A DNA stretch of 64,000 nt from Virgibacillus sp. MSP4-1 (lineage in GTDB: Bacteria; Bacillota; Bacilli; Bacillales; Alkalibacillaceae). Shown piece by piece: positions 34,623-44,170 of the stretch. Every line of letters begins with the position of its first letter. Within the stretch, counting starts at the first letter, position 1. The stretch covers positions 2,232,001 to 2,296,000 of the forward strand of contig NZ_CP048021.1 of assembly GCF_010092505.1 (NCBI RefSeq), in the 5' to 3' direction. A program made the translations under genes and the position numbers. Below the pieces are notes generated by a model, which did no database searches, had not been told where the DNA came from, and worked only from the letters and a program-made list of their open reading frames with translations.

Positions 34623-35849
34623 ATGGATACGTTAAAGCGTAACATCCCTATTCTGATTATATTAGGCATGGTTCTCCTATTTCACTTATACTTGCTTCGT
34701 TTTGGTGACCCCATACAGTTAACGGCACCTGATGAAAAGAAATATTCCCGAATGGCTGAAACAATTATTGAAGAAAAGTTTTATTCTTATCAAGGTGGAG
34801 GTCCAGATGCCTATGTTACGCCAGGGCATCCTTTTTATTTAGTCTCATCTTTTTTATTGGCTGATATCTTTAATATCGACCGAATAAAGTTTACGGTAGT
34901 GTTGAATCTTATCATGAATTTACTTACCATTTTGATTATCTACCACATTGCACATAGACTCTTTCATAACCAGACCATTTCCGTAATGGCTACAAGTTTA
35001 TTTGCCTTCACATTAGCCCAATATCATTATTTTAGGCATCTCTTAACGGAAGTGCCTGGAGCTTTTACTTTCTATTTGGCTGTACTTCTATTTATCATTG
35101 CCTTTCAGGAAAACCAAAAAAAGTGGCATATTCTCTTTGGTTTTGCAGCTGCATATAGTTTGATGGTCCGACCGACCCCTGCTCCTATGCTGCTTCTGGC
35201 ATATGGAATCATCCTTTATAGGTACAAATGGAAGGAAAGTCTTAAAATTGGGTTGCTGTGGTGGGTAGGTCCCTTATTTATTATTTTGCCTTGGTCTATT
35301 CGTAATTATTTAGCCTTTCAGCAATTTCATTTATTCTCTTCTCATGCAGGTAATCCCATGTTAGGTGGAACTGACCCTTTTTACCTAAGAGACAAACCCA
35401 TAAGCCTGGCACGGGAGGGAAGTAATTTAGGCTTTTCAAATAAGGAGTATGCCATTGAGCGCATAAAAGAGGGACTTAAGAACAACCCCGTTCTCTGGAT
35501 ATCATGGTTTACCCTTGGAAAAACCCTGTGGATGTTCAGAGAACCAGATCGAATAAATTATTTTTCTTTACCACAATGGGGGGTAACACTCTATTACCTT
35601 CACCATTTCTTTGTCTTAATTGGCGGGACCCTCACAGCCTGGTTTTTACGACATAATGGCAGAATTGCCGCTTTAACGGGAGTCATTATCATTTTTGTCG
35701 CAGTATCCAATGTCTTCTTGCCTCTGACCAGGTATGCCCAGTTCATTGTACCTGTTTTTTGTATTCTGGTTGCGGTTGGCATTCAGAAATTTTATCAATA
35801 CTTATTTGACATATATAAAGATTTCTTAAGTAAAAGCACATTAGAATAG
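34623..35849 (+). CDS. GT39/PMT-like GT-C glycosyltransferase
   Basis: Integral membrane enzyme of 408 residues that would use the polyprenol-phosphate sugar made by the GT2 gene on the outer face. Seen: a first helix, then an outer loop with the acidic pair D36-E37 (TAPDEKKYSRMA), PGHPFYL, and about 10 further helices, with RPTPAPML and PWSIRNYLAF, as in PMT/ArnT proteins. GAGGTGG lies seven bases before the ATG. Likely role: adding a side sugar to a finished or growing envelope polymer; the acceptor is not known. Confidence 0.85.
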   Translation: MDTLKRNIPILIILGMVLLFHLYLLRFGDPIQLTAPDEKKYSRMAETIIEEKFYSYQGGGPDAYVTPGHPFYLVSSFLLADIFNIDRIKFTVVLNLIMNLLTILIIYHIAHRLFHNQTISVMATSLFAFTLAQYHYFRHLLTEVPGAFTFYLAVLLFIIAFQENQKKWHILFGFAAAYSLMVRPTPAPMLLLAYGIILYRYKWKESLKIGLLWWVGPLFIILPWSIRNYLAFQQFHLFSSHAGNPMLGGTDPFYLRDKPISLAREGSNLGFSNKEYAIERIKEGLKNNPVLWISWFTLGKTLWMFREPDRINYFSLPQWGVTLYYLHHFFVLIGGTLTAWFLRHNGRIAALTGVIIIFVAVSNVFLPLTRYAQFIVPVFCILVAVGIQKFYQYLFDIYKDFLSKSTLE

Positions 35850-35873
35850 AGGGAAAATTCCCTCCTATTCTAA
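35840..35873. terminator. Convergent hairpin overlapping two stop codons
   Basis: Arms ATTAGAATAG (35840-35849) and CTATTCTAAT (35864-35873), with an inner AGGGAA/TTCCCT stem. It contains the stop codons of both converging genes. No U-run on either side, so it may act as a weak bidirectional stop. Confidence 0.5.
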
Positions 35874-37661
35874 TGGTTGTAAGATCAACTCAGGCCTCTT
35901 AACCACATCATACACTCCCTCCACATCACGGATATCATATTGCTCTGCAAAATATTTACGAGCAGACTCATCCTCCTCTAAAATAACAACATAATCCGCA
36001 TCCTTCATTTCTTTAGTAAATTGCTCCTGATCCAATTCCGTAAAAATCTTAAAGTTCCACGATAAATGCTCATAAACTAACATATTCCTTAAATACCCGT
36101 GATCATTGGCACTTTCCGGACTATAGTACAACATCCGAGGATTCCCATTTGACTCGCTCTTTATTTTATTCACCACTTGTCGAACCTCGAGCCTTAAAGA
36201 TGACTCCATTTCAGGCTTTTGTATAATTGATTCAATATGACTATGAAACGGAAATATAAATAAAAAGCACAGTCCCAATCCCAGAGCAGCCTTTATACCT
36301 GCTGAAGTTTCCCAACGAGTATGTTCCTTCCATTCCAAAAGAATAACCGTCATGAACACACCAATACAATAAATCACAATTGTAGCCTGGTACCTGTGAA
36401 AACTAGCCAGATAGACTGCTTCATTTTCAGGCATCAGAAAGATATACATCACGTACAGAATAAAGAGATACATCCCATAACACAGATCCACCCATAAAAT
36501 AGTTAATCCTAGCCTTGCAGCAAACTGCCTTTTCAGTACGAACACAAAAACAAATATGAATAGCCCCACGATATTCAGAATTACTAAAGATTGCACATTA
36601 GGGTGCTGCATATCAAATGATGCATGAAGAAAATCTAATCCAATCTGCTGAATCGTTTCCGCTGATTTATCTGTGTTCAAAAAGCGGTAGGGAGTAATAG
36701 CAAATTTATTATCTTCATAAGACGTATTTGGATAGGCCTTCTCCGTGTATTTCAGCCAAAGAAAGTTGGTGAAAAGCGGAGTCATGATACTAAACAAAAA
36801 TGTGTAGCTAAAGGCCTTGATTGTTCTGTGATTTTTAATTAGAAACCATCCCATTAGAGTCACACTGAATAAGTAAAAGATTTTACCGCTATCTTTGACC
36901 AGGATAAGAGTAATCAATAGAGGTGTCGTTACGACCAGAAGCTTTTTCCAATCAAAGCGGTAGTAGTAAATGACTACTGTTAAAGCTAAGGCCACAAGCC
37001 CTAGCAATGTATCTACCAGTAAGTTATAAATATTTCGCTCAATTACAAACAATAACGTAGACGTTGCTGCAAAAGCTAAAAGTATTTGAAGAGGATGTTT
37101 CCACTTACTAAATACAAACAACACAGTTAAACAGGCAGAAAGTAAAAGTCCTTGAGCCATTAATGTATGACTTTCCGTGTATCCAATAATATAGTTAACA
37201 AAATAAATAAACACTGCGCTTCCCGGCGGATAGTTTCGATAGGAAATTACAGTCGTTCCATCAGGCAGACTATTTAACATGAACATCTCTTTTACAATAA
37301 GACCCCAGTGACTAAAGTTATCATAGTCCAGATAAATGACTCCTTTGACCAATACCATTATTGTCAATGAAAAAATGATAAAGCAAATGGCTGCTGGAGC
37401 GACTAACTTGTTAACATTGACCCTTCCCTTTGCAAAGAAAGAAGCATATCTTACAAAGAACAGAAGTCCTCCTATAAAAATCAGCACTGTAAGGAACGTC
37501 ATCATATTAAGTAGTCCTGCAAGAAACATGATTGAAGTGATTCCGGAAAAAATAAAAATAGGAATAAAGGCTACTGGTATTCCAATTTTCACAAAGACGA
37601 GGAATCCCCACCCCAGCAAAGATAAACCTAATAAAATCAGCATTATGTATGTATCAATCAT
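35865..37661 (-). CDS. Large polytopic membrane protein, GT-C-like
   Basis: 598 residues with about 13 hydrophobic helices and a C-terminal soluble domain (RLEVRQVVNKI to the end, about 110 residues). Seen: the first long outer loop has IYLDYDNFSHWGLIVKEM with D112 and D114, and NYPPGSAVF (143-151), a layout common to GT-C enzymes. I do not recognise a named family. It overlaps the GtrA gene upstream by 8 bases and converges with the GT39 gene, so it probably belongs to the same polyprenol-phosphate-sugar system. The ribosome site is weak (GGTGATGGAAA). Confidence 0.75.
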   Translation of the reverse strand: MIDTYIMLILLGLSLLGWGFLVFVKIGIPVAFIPIFIFSGITSIMFLAGLLNMMTFLTVLIFIGGLLFFVRYASFFAKGRVNVNKLVAPAAICFIIFSLTIMVLVKGVIYLDYDNFSHWGLIVKEMFMLNSLPDGTTVISYRNYPPGSAVFIYFVNYIIGYTESHTLMAQGLLLSACLTVLFVFSKWKHPLQILLAFAATSTLLFVIERNIYNLLVDTLLGLVALALTVVIYYYRFDWKKLLVVTTPLLITLILVKDSGKIFYLFSVTLMGWFLIKNHRTIKAFSYTFLFSIMTPLFTNFLWLKYTEKAYPNTSYEDNKFAITPYRFLNTDKSAETIQQIGLDFLHASFDMQHPNVQSLVILNIVGLFIFVFVFVLKRQFAARLGLTILWVDLCYGMYLFILYVMYIFLMPENEAVYLASFHRYQATIVIYCIGVFMTVILLEWKEHTRWETSAGIKAALGLGLCFLFIFPFHSHIESIIQKPEMESSLRLEVRQVVNKIKSESNGNPRMLYYSPESANDHGYLRNMLVYEHLSWNFKIFTELDQEQFTKEMKDADYVVILEEDESARKYFAEQYDIRDVEGVYDVVKRPELILQPLE

Positions 37662-38073
37662 TTTCCATCACCACATCTACGTTTCGTTGATTTTTAAATA
37701 CCCACACTCTTTGAATAAAGAAACTAATCAGGAATAAGAAGATATCCACAACGATTTTAATCACAATTTCCCCTTTCCCTATCCATTGATAAAGTACATA
37801 AACACCTAATGAAGATGTGATCATTTGACAAAAGCTCAATAAATAATATTTTGCTATTGTTTTATGAGAATTCGACTTAAAAACCACATGCTTATTAACA
37901 ATATAATTAAAGAGAGATGATAAAATTCTCGCCCCAATAGTAGATAGTATTATGAAGGATTGGGGAAAAATCTCCTTTAACCAGAACGAAAATATAGAAA
38001 ATAACAAAATATCTAAACCAAAAGAGGTGAACGAGGAAATTGCATACTTTAAAAATAATATATATTTTCTCAT
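37654..38073 (-). CDS. GtrA-family membrane protein
   Basis: 139 residues, four helices. Seen: LFLKYAISSFTSFGLDILLF at the N-terminus, ARILSSLFNYIVNKHVVF (the family's conserved ARxxSxxxNYxxNxxxVF), and FFIQRVWVFKN at the end. GtrA proteins are thought to move or present polyprenol-phosphate sugars across the membrane. Start is ATG 38073 with AAGGGAG upstream; the frame extends to 38124. Coupled to the downstream 598-residue protein by an 8-base overlap. Confidence 0.9.
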   Translation of the reverse strand: MRKYILFLKYAISSFTSFGLDILLFSIFSFWLKEIFPQSFIILSTIGARILSSLFNYIVNKHVVFKSNSHKTIAKYYLLSFCQMITSSLGVYVLYQWIGKGEIVIKIVVDIFLFLISFFIQRVWVFKNQRNVDVVMEND

Positions 38074-38393
38074 GATTCTTTCTCCCTTTAATACCGAAAT
38101 TATTGTGAGATATCCAACTGACAATGACCGCTGAATTAATATCCTTCTATGTCTTTACCGTCTCAAATAAAATGGGTAAACTCCTTCATTCATTTTTTCC
38201 AACTTAGCACTGAATAGACATCTGCTCTTCACGAAACTTAGCTAAAAACTGCGAAAGATAAGTCTAAAAATCGAAAGGAATTGAAAGAATGTAAATATAT
38301 AATTAAGAATGTATAAAAGTGTAATTGAATAAAAATGATTATGATATGCTGTTATCAATTAGCCATTAGATGCAAAAGAAAGGGGGGGAAACG
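38074..38393. other. Divergent intergenic stretch between gtrA and the sulfotransferase gene
   Basis: AT-rich, without ORF. It holds the GGGGGG-type ribosome site of the sulfotransferase gene at its right end and presumably two promoters. TATAAT-like hexamers occur but none has a good -35 at the proper distance. Confidence 0.5.
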
Positions 38394-39212
38394 ATGCAAA
38401 ATCTTTTAAGAAGACTTTATCATTACCCAAAAGATTTAGTACGGGCACAACTAAATAGAATAGCTACCATAAACCAAGAACCCATAATTATAATTGGAAA
38501 CCATAAAAGTGGTACTTCCGCAATCGCAGCCTTGCTCTCAGAATTAACCGGAAAGAGTGCCACAATTGATTTGCCCGGGATTTGTGAACCTATACAACCA
38601 CAACTACACCGCAAAGAGATATCCTTTGAAACCTTTGTGGAAAATAATAAGTACGATTTCTCAAAAGACATTATTAAGGAACCATCTCTTACCTTTTTAT
38701 ACAAGGATTTTATGAACTATTTTCCAGAGGCCACTGTGGTCTTTATAGTTAGAGATCCACGTGATAATATCCGTAGTATTCTTAATCGTGTAGACATTCC
38801 TGGTCATCTTCCACATATCAATCAGGAAGAGAACATAAGAAAGTTAAAAGAGGCTCCAACTGACTGGGAACGTGTTATTGACAGCAGATGGTTAGGCATT
38901 GAAGGTGAAAATTACATTGAATGGATGGCACACCGTTGGAATTTAGCTGTTGATATTTATAATAAACACATAGATAGCATGCAACTGATTCGTTATGAGG
39001 ATTTTGTAAAAGATAAACGAGGAGCTATTGAAGAGCTCGCTGAAAAGTTAGGGCTTGCTAAAGGGAAGGATATTGCTGAAAAAGTTGATGTTCAATTCCA
39101 GCCTCGAGGTAAAAATCGGAATATTGATACATTCACGTTCTTTGGACCAGATAATTTAAAAAAAATTGAGGATATTTGTCATACACGTATGAAAATCTTT
39201 GGTTATGTCTAA
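38394..39212 (+). CDS. PAPS-dependent sulfotransferase (4 of 5)
   Basis: 272 residues. Seen: phosphosulfate loop IIGNHKSGTSAIAALL (33-48), 3'-phosphate motif FIVRDPRDNIRSIL with R120 (117-130), WMAHRWNLAVDIY and IRYEDFVKDKRGAIEELAEKL. This DPRDNIRS form resembles chemotype branches that act on lipid-linked or secreted sugars, but the acceptor cannot be read. ATG 38394 has AGGGGGGG upstream. It opens a plus-strand operon with flippase, deacetylase and polymerase, so sulfation again belongs to a polysaccharide assembly set. Confidence 0.9.
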   Translation: MQNLLRRLYHYPKDLVRAQLNRIATINQEPIIIIGNHKSGTSAIAALLSELTGKSATIDLPGICEPIQPQLHRKEISFETFVENNKYDFSKDIIKEPSLTFLYKDFMNYFPEATVVFIVRDPRDNIRSILNRVDIPGHLPHINQEENIRKLKEAPTDWERVIDSRWLGIEGENYIEWMAHRWNLAVDIYNKHIDSMQLIRYEDFVKDKRGAIEELAEKLGLAKGKDIAEKVDVQFQPRGKNRNIDTFTFFGPDNLKKIEDICHTRMKIFGYV

Positions 39213-39294
39213 TACTTAAGCAGACAAATTCAAATTACATGTAATCCATGAAAAATCCCTGATAAGGCTATTATTTTTTTGGAGAGGTATTGTT

Positions 39295-40824
39295 TTGAAA
39301 TCAAAAATAGGATTCGCTAGTCTATTGTTCATGTTTGCAACTCTTTTGTTAAAAGTCTCTGCATTAATACGAGACATGGTTATAGCCTATTTTTTTGGCG
39401 GAAGTTATGTGGCGGATGCTTATTTAGCAGCGTTTATATTACCCAACATGATTATTTTATTTTTGATGACTGGAATGAAAAACGCTTTTGTCCCAAGTTA
39501 TATTCAAGCTTTGGAGTATAAAAAAGAATCTCATCACTTAAATCAGGTATTTAAAGGAACCATTTTTTTTAGTTTTATTCTATCATTAGTCGGAATTATA
39601 TCAGCGCGAAGTTACATCCCTGCTCTTTTTCCAGAGTTTAACCCTGCAACTCAGGAAATAGCCATCTATGTCAGTATAATTCTGTTTGCATCGATTACAT
39701 TTGTCGGGATGAATGCGGTATTAAGCGCCTATTTTGATGCCATACACAAGTATACATACTCCGTTATTTCACAAAATATTGTCGTTATCTCAACCATTCT
39801 CGGGGCTCTGCTTTTTGCAGATAATATCAGTGTCTATTCATTAGCATTCGGGTATTTAGCCGGAACGGTTCTGGCCTTTCTTTACAAATTAAGCCTGTTG
39901 ATACCCAAAAATGTAATTCAGGTTAAAGAAAAACTAAATCTTAAGGAAATTAAATCCTTTTACGTCGTGTTTGTTCCAGTAGCATTAACAGCAGCTGTTG
40001 GGCAGATTAATCTATTTGTAGACAATGTTTTTGCAAGCTACTTTGGTGAAGGGGCTGTTACCTTTATTAACTATGCTAAAACCCTGGTTCACTTTCCCCA
40101 GGCCATCTTTGGGGTAACGATAGGTACAGTTGTGTTCCCAATACTATCCAAGGCCATCGCCGAGAACCAGCAAAGATTATTTAAGGAAGGCATAGAACGG
40201 GGACTGACCGCCATGTTTTATATCCTTCTTCCTGCCATTGTCGGCATGATGATGCTTATGCCCTCTATTATTGACTTGCTATACGAACGAGGTGCATTTA
40301 ATCACAACGACACTATGACTACGACACAGGTTGCTTATTACTACTTTGGTTCAGTTTTGTTCTTCAGCTTACATAACATTGTGAACAAAGGCTTTTATAC
40401 GTTAAAAAAGGGACATCTAATTTTAGGAATAGGTTGCATTGCCGTCATATTAAACGTCTTACTTAACTTTATTTTCACGAACTGGATTGGATATAAGGGT
40501 ATTCCACTCGCATCTTCTGTTATGGCGTTCTGTTATGTATTAGCAAGTTTTATTGTCCTCTATAAACTGACAGGAGCTATTCCTCTAAAAAATATTGGGA
40601 TAGAATTTGCCAAGGTTATTTTTTCTGTACTGGTTATGGCTGCGATTATACGGGGAGCACTTCCTCTCACTCAGGAATGGTCTGATATTTTGCAAATTAT
40701 CGTCATAAGTATCTCCGGAGCATGTGTTTATTTTTTGTGCACCTATATCCTAAGATCAAGGGCACTTCAATTTTTCATTCAAACCATTCAGCATCGTTCA
40801 GGAGGAGAAAGAAATGGGGCTTAA
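39295..40824 (+). CDS. MurJ/MviN-like flippase (locus 3)
   Basis: 509 residues, about 14 helices, MOP superfamily. Seen: LLKVSALIRDMVIAYFFGGSYVADAYLAAF broken at the MurJ-like RDxxxAxxFG box, NLFVDNVFASYFGEGAVTFINYA and FPQAIFGVTIGTVVFPILS. The start is TTG 39295, eight bases after GGAGAGG. Because it lies between a sulfotransferase and a deacetylase and polymerase, a role as the Wzx-equivalent for this polysaccharide is more likely than lipid II export, although I cannot exclude a second MurJ. Confidence 0.88.
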   Translation: MKSKIGFASLLFMFATLLLKVSALIRDMVIAYFFGGSYVADAYLAAFILPNMIILFLMTGMKNAFVPSYIQALEYKKESHHLNQVFKGTIFFSFILSLVGIISARSYIPALFPEFNPATQEIAIYVSIILFASITFVGMNAVLSAYFDAIHKYTYSVISQNIVVISTILGALLFADNISVYSLAFGYLAGTVLAFLYKLSLLIPKNVIQVKEKLNLKEIKSFYVVFVPVALTAAVGQINLFVDNVFASYFGEGAVTFINYAKTLVHFPQAIFGVTIGTVVFPILSKAIAENQQRLFKEGIERGLTAMFYILLPAIVGMMMLMPSIIDLLYERGAFNHNDTMTTTQVAYYYFGSVLFFSLHNIVNKGFYTLKKGHLILGIGCIAVILNVLLNFIFTNWIGYKGIPLASSVMAFCYVLASFIVLYKLTGAIPLKNIGIEFAKVIFSVLVMAAIIRGALPLTQEWSDILQIIVISISGACVYFLCTYILRSRALQFFIQTIQHRSGGERNGA

Positions 40825-41746
40825 ACAAACCATCATGGATCTATCTGAACCAATCGTAATACCGATTACAAAGCTTGTATTATCCAGACATTATGCAGGA
40901 AACAGATACCCGTCTCAATTAGGAGCCTACAAAAGGATTGCAGTTCTGGCTCCTCATATGGATGACGAAACCATTGGTGTCGGGGGAACCATTAGACGCC
41001 ATGCGAATGAAGGCGCAAAAGTTCATTGTATTTTCACAACCGACGGATCAAGTAGCGTAACTTCTATGGATAGAGACGAACTGTCGAATCAAAGAAAGCA
41101 GGAGATGAATAAAGTTAAGCATATACTCGGAATTCATCAAATTCATTACATGGATTTACCGGATGGGCATGTTCAGAGTAATGTTAAAAGCCAGAACGAT
41201 CTATTAAAAATATTGAAAGAGATTCAACCGGACTTAATTTACTGTACACCATTTATTGATGCACATCCCGACCACCTGGCCACCACTCAATTGTTGGCAG
41301 ACACCTTAAAACGAACTGATTTACATCGTACAAAGATTCGTTTGTATGATGTAAATTGTCCGATTCCGCCCTCTGAAGTGAACTGTATTATTGATATTAC
41401 AGATTCATTTAGTGATAAATCACATGCGATAGAATTATTCAGCTCCCAGACAATTGCCTTTGACGGTTTTTTACTTCTGAACCAATACAAGGCAAAATTA
41501 ATAAAGCATTTTCCCGTTCATTATGCAGAGGTATTCATTCAACTTTCTGTACCGGATTTTACAAAACAGCAGCAGAATACGGGTCAAATGTCGTCTCAAT
41601 ATCCTTCTTTATTTAAGCAGGTCAACCGTACTGTCACCTTGCTCTGGGCAGTTTTTAAAAATTTTCGGCTAAAAAAAAGACTTTATCAGTCTCGTTATGT
41701 AAGTGAGGGAACCGTTAATGGAGAAAAGTCAACAAATGATCCATAA
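40814..41746 (+). CDS. PIG-L/LmbE family deacetylase
   Basis: Zinc enzyme of 310 residues that removes N-acetyl groups from sugars such as GlcNAc. Seen: APHMDDETIGVGG with H48, D50 and D51 and the second metal site in DAHPDH (149-154, H151 and H154). Cytosolic. AGGAGG precedes the ATG and it overlaps the flippase by 11 bases. It would expose a free amine on a lipid-linked GlcNAc, which creates both a charge and a possible N-sulfation site for the sulfotransferase in the operon; that link is inference. Confidence 0.9.
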   Translation: MGLKQTIMDLSEPIVIPITKLVLSRHYAGNRYPSQLGAYKRIAVLAPHMDDETIGVGGTIRRHANEGAKVHCIFTTDGSSSVTSMDRDELSNQRKQEMNKVKHILGIHQIHYMDLPDGHVQSNVKSQNDLLKILKEIQPDLIYCTPFIDAHPDHLATTQLLADTLKRTDLHRTKIRLYDVNCPIPPSEVNCIIDITDSFSDKSHAIELFSSQTIAFDGFLLLNQYKAKLIKHFPVHYAEVFIQLSVPDFTKQQQNTGQMSSQYPSLFKQVNRTVTLLWAVFKNFRLKKRLYQSRYVSEGTVNGEKSTNDP

Positions 41747-43031
41747 ACTTGAAATCTTTTTTATTTTATTTATTCCTATTCAGCCAATTTTGGACGTAAC
41801 GGCTTATTTTCATTTACCTATATCGGAACCTGTACGTATCCTGGCCATGATTACAGGGGGGATGTATATTTTCCTTTATTATCATCAGCGGGTCAGGAGC
41901 CTTTCGCTCATTTATTTTTCTCTTTTGGGAATTGTACTTTTTACTGGACTTCTAAATAACTTTTTTGTAAAAGACTCTTTTTCATTATCCATTGAACTTG
42001 TTTATCTTATTAAAACCACCTATTTCGTTGTTATGCTCATAAGCTATTTTCTCGTCTTTCAGTCCTTACGTCAAAAAAGGAACTTGCAGAAAATTGTACA
42101 AAAGAATATTTTTATTGCTCTGAGCATTATAGGAATTGTGATGGCCCTTGCTGCCTTATCGGAAACAGGAAAAAGAAGCTATGATTACCTTTCAAAATCA
42201 GGTCACTCAGGATGGTTTTATTCAGCAAATGAGGTGAGTGCTATCATAGCGATGGGATTTGCTATGATGATTTTATACTTTATAAAGATGAAACGTATTT
42301 CTTTTAAACTTGTTCTCCTTCTTCCTATAACCCTTGTGATCTGGTCCGGTCTCACAATCGGGACAAAAGTAGGTCTGGGCGGCATTATTATCGTTCTTAT
42401 TGTCTCTATAATTCTCACGCTTACGGAGGGATTTATAAAAAAAAGGTGGCATAATGCAGTGCTCTTATCCCTAATTCTGGCTATGGCATTAATATATTTT
42501 CCTAAAGCGCCTATTGCCAATAATTTAGGGTTAACCCTATCTAAAATTCAGGATCAATCAGCTCCCCATGCAGACCAAGTGCCTTCGGATGATTATAATA
42601 CTGAAATTGTGTTAAGTGGTCGAAGTGATTTCCTAAAAACACAAATGGAACAATTTCAAGACGCTCCCTTCTCTCAGAAACTATTTGGTATGGGCCGTGG
42701 CGGGAATTACGAGGAAATACCAAAATTAATTGAAATGGATTTTATGGACTGGTTCTTCAACTTTGGTATTATCGGATTTTCAGCTCTCATACTGCCGTTG
42801 CTATACTTTGGATGGCGGATTATAAAAGGAGTCCTATTGCAAAGGTTTCACATGGGAGCAAACGTTTTATTAACTGGAACAGGTGTAATACTTGGACTGG
42901 GAACAGCATTTGTAGCAGGACATGTCTTATCATCACCAGCCGCTTCTATTTATCTGGCTGTATTTATTGCCTTATTAGATACACTTATCAGTGATAAAAC
43001 AGGTCACTTAACTTATTCAAAGCAGGTGTGA
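41718..43031 (+). CDS. Wzy/O-antigen ligase-like polymerase (locus 3)
   Basis: 437 residues, about 11 helices. Seen: IPIQPILDVTAYFHLP, SGWFYSANEVSAIIAMGFAM, a large outer loop with VLSGRSDFLKTQ and LFGMGRGGNYEEIPKLIEMDFMDWF broken by helices, typical of the Wzy_C/O-antigen ligase fold. ATG 41718 has GAGGG eight bases upstream and overlaps the deacetylase gene by 29 bases; the frame opens a little earlier at a GTG. Polymerises or ligates the product flipped by the MurJ-like protein. Confidence 0.85.
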   Translation: MEKSQQMIHKLEIFFILFIPIQPILDVTAYFHLPISEPVRILAMITGGMYIFLYYHQRVRSLSLIYFSLLGIVLFTGLLNNFFVKDSFSLSIELVYLIKTTYFVVMLISYFLVFQSLRQKRNLQKIVQKNIFIALSIIGIVMALAALSETGKRSYDYLSKSGHSGWFYSANEVSAIIAMGFAMMILYFIKMKRISFKLVLLLPITLVIWSGLTIGTKVGLGGIIIVLIVSIILTLTEGFIKKRWHNAVLLSLILAMALIYFPKAPIANNLGLTLSKIQDQSAPHADQVPSDDYNTEIVLSGRSDFLKTQMEQFQDAPFSQKLFGMGRGGNYEEIPKLIEMDFMDWFFNFGIIGFSALILPLLYFGWRIIKGVLLQRFHMGANVLLTGTGVILGLGTAFVAGHVLSSPAASIYLAVFIALLDTLISDKTGHLTYSKQV

Positions 43032-43036
43032 GTAAC

Positions 43037-44170
43037 ATGGGAAAACAGATAAAAAAGAAAAAATCCAGCCATCGTATCCTGGTTATCACCAATATGTATC
43101 CAAGTCAGGTTCATCCATCGTTTGGGATCTTTATAAAAAACCAGGTAGATGCATTAAGATTGCGCGGGTTTGATATCGATGTTATTGCTGTACAAGACCC
43201 GAGAATGGGTAAATTCCGTGTGATCCGGAAGTATTTTTTTTGGGCATTAAAAGTTGCAGCTTCTTTACTAAACGGAAAACGATATGATCTTGTGCACGCT
43301 CATTATATTGTACCAAGCGGGTTACTAGGGCTTTTGGTTAAGAAAATACAAGGAAGCCGTCTTATTATTACGTCCCATGGAGGAGACCTGGATAAAATGG
43401 CTAAAATCCATCCTCTAATGGAGCGACTCACTGGAAGGATCCTGCACCAGTCCGATTATATTATCGCAGTTGGAGAAGAATTAAAACAAAAGTTAGTCGA
43501 ACACTATCGTATATCGACGAATAAATTGGAAATAATAAATATGGGAGTAAATCGTAAAATCTTTCGCCCTATTGATGATAAGAAAGCAAAAGATACCTTA
43601 CAGCTTAATTATCATTATACCCATCTTTTATTTGTAGGAAATCTTATTAAAGCTAAAGGCATACTGGAATTGGTGGAAGCATTCAAACAACTTAAAAAAA
43701 AGCACAATATGTTGCAGCTTCATTTAATTGGTGCAGCTAAAGAACCAGACTTTATGCACCATATTGAAGCATTAATTCAAAATGAAGAGGATATTTTCAT
43801 TTATCAGCCGCTTAAACAAAAAGATATTGCAATTTGGATGTCAGCAGCAGATTTGTTCATTCTGCCTTCACACATGGAGGGGTTCGGATTAGTTGCTTTA
43901 GAAGCTATGTCCTGTCACACCCCGGTTATCGGGAGTGATGTGGGTGGGCTGTCTTATTTATTGAGCAATAGAACAGGATTACTTATTCAGCCAAAAAACA
44001 CGCTTTCGTTGGAAAAGGCAATGGAAGACTTATTAAAAAATGAAAACTTGCGGGAGGAGCTTATTACAAAAGGGGAACAAAAAGCAGAACAAAACAGTCA
44101 AGACCGATTGTTAGATCAGCTTGTTTACATATACCACTTTTTGATCGGAGAGAACAAAAATGAAGGATAA
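43037..44170 (+). CDS. GT4 glycosyltransferase (locus 3)
   Basis: 377 residues, cytosolic GT-B. Seen: VITNMYPSQVHPSFGIFIKNQV, VHAHYIVPSGLLG, ITSHGGDLDKM, LLFVGNLIKAKGILELVEAF and EGFGLVALEAMSCHTPVIG with donor glutamates. The family is the broad GT4 capsule group; the sugar cannot be named. I take ATG 43037, eight bases after AGGTG, over a GTG at 43028 that overlaps the upstream stop. Followed by the PssD gene with an 11-base overlap. Confidence 0.87.
   Translation: MGKQIKKKKSSHRILVITNMYPSQVHPSFGIFIKNQVDALRLRGFDIDVIAVQDPRMGKFRVIRKYFFWALKVAASLLNGKRYDLVHAHYIVPSGLLGLLVKKIQGSRLIITSHGGDLDKMAKIHPLMERLTGRILHQSDYIIAVGEELKQKLVEHYRISTNKLEIINMGVNRKIFRPIDDKKAKDTLQLNYHYTHLLFVGNLIKAKGILELVEAFKQLKKKHNMLQLHLIGAAKEPDFMHHIEALIQNEEDIFIYQPLKQKDIAIWMSAADLFILPSHMEGFGLVALEAMSCHTPVIGSDVGGLSYLLSNRTGLLIQPKNTLSLEKAMEDLLKNENLREELITKGEQKAEQNSQDRLLDQLVYIYHFLIGENKNEG

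Noticed and set aside
37336-37737. 133-codon plus-strand frame
   Set aside because: Antisense to the membrane protein gene; hydrophobic minus-strand genes often leave such frames open.
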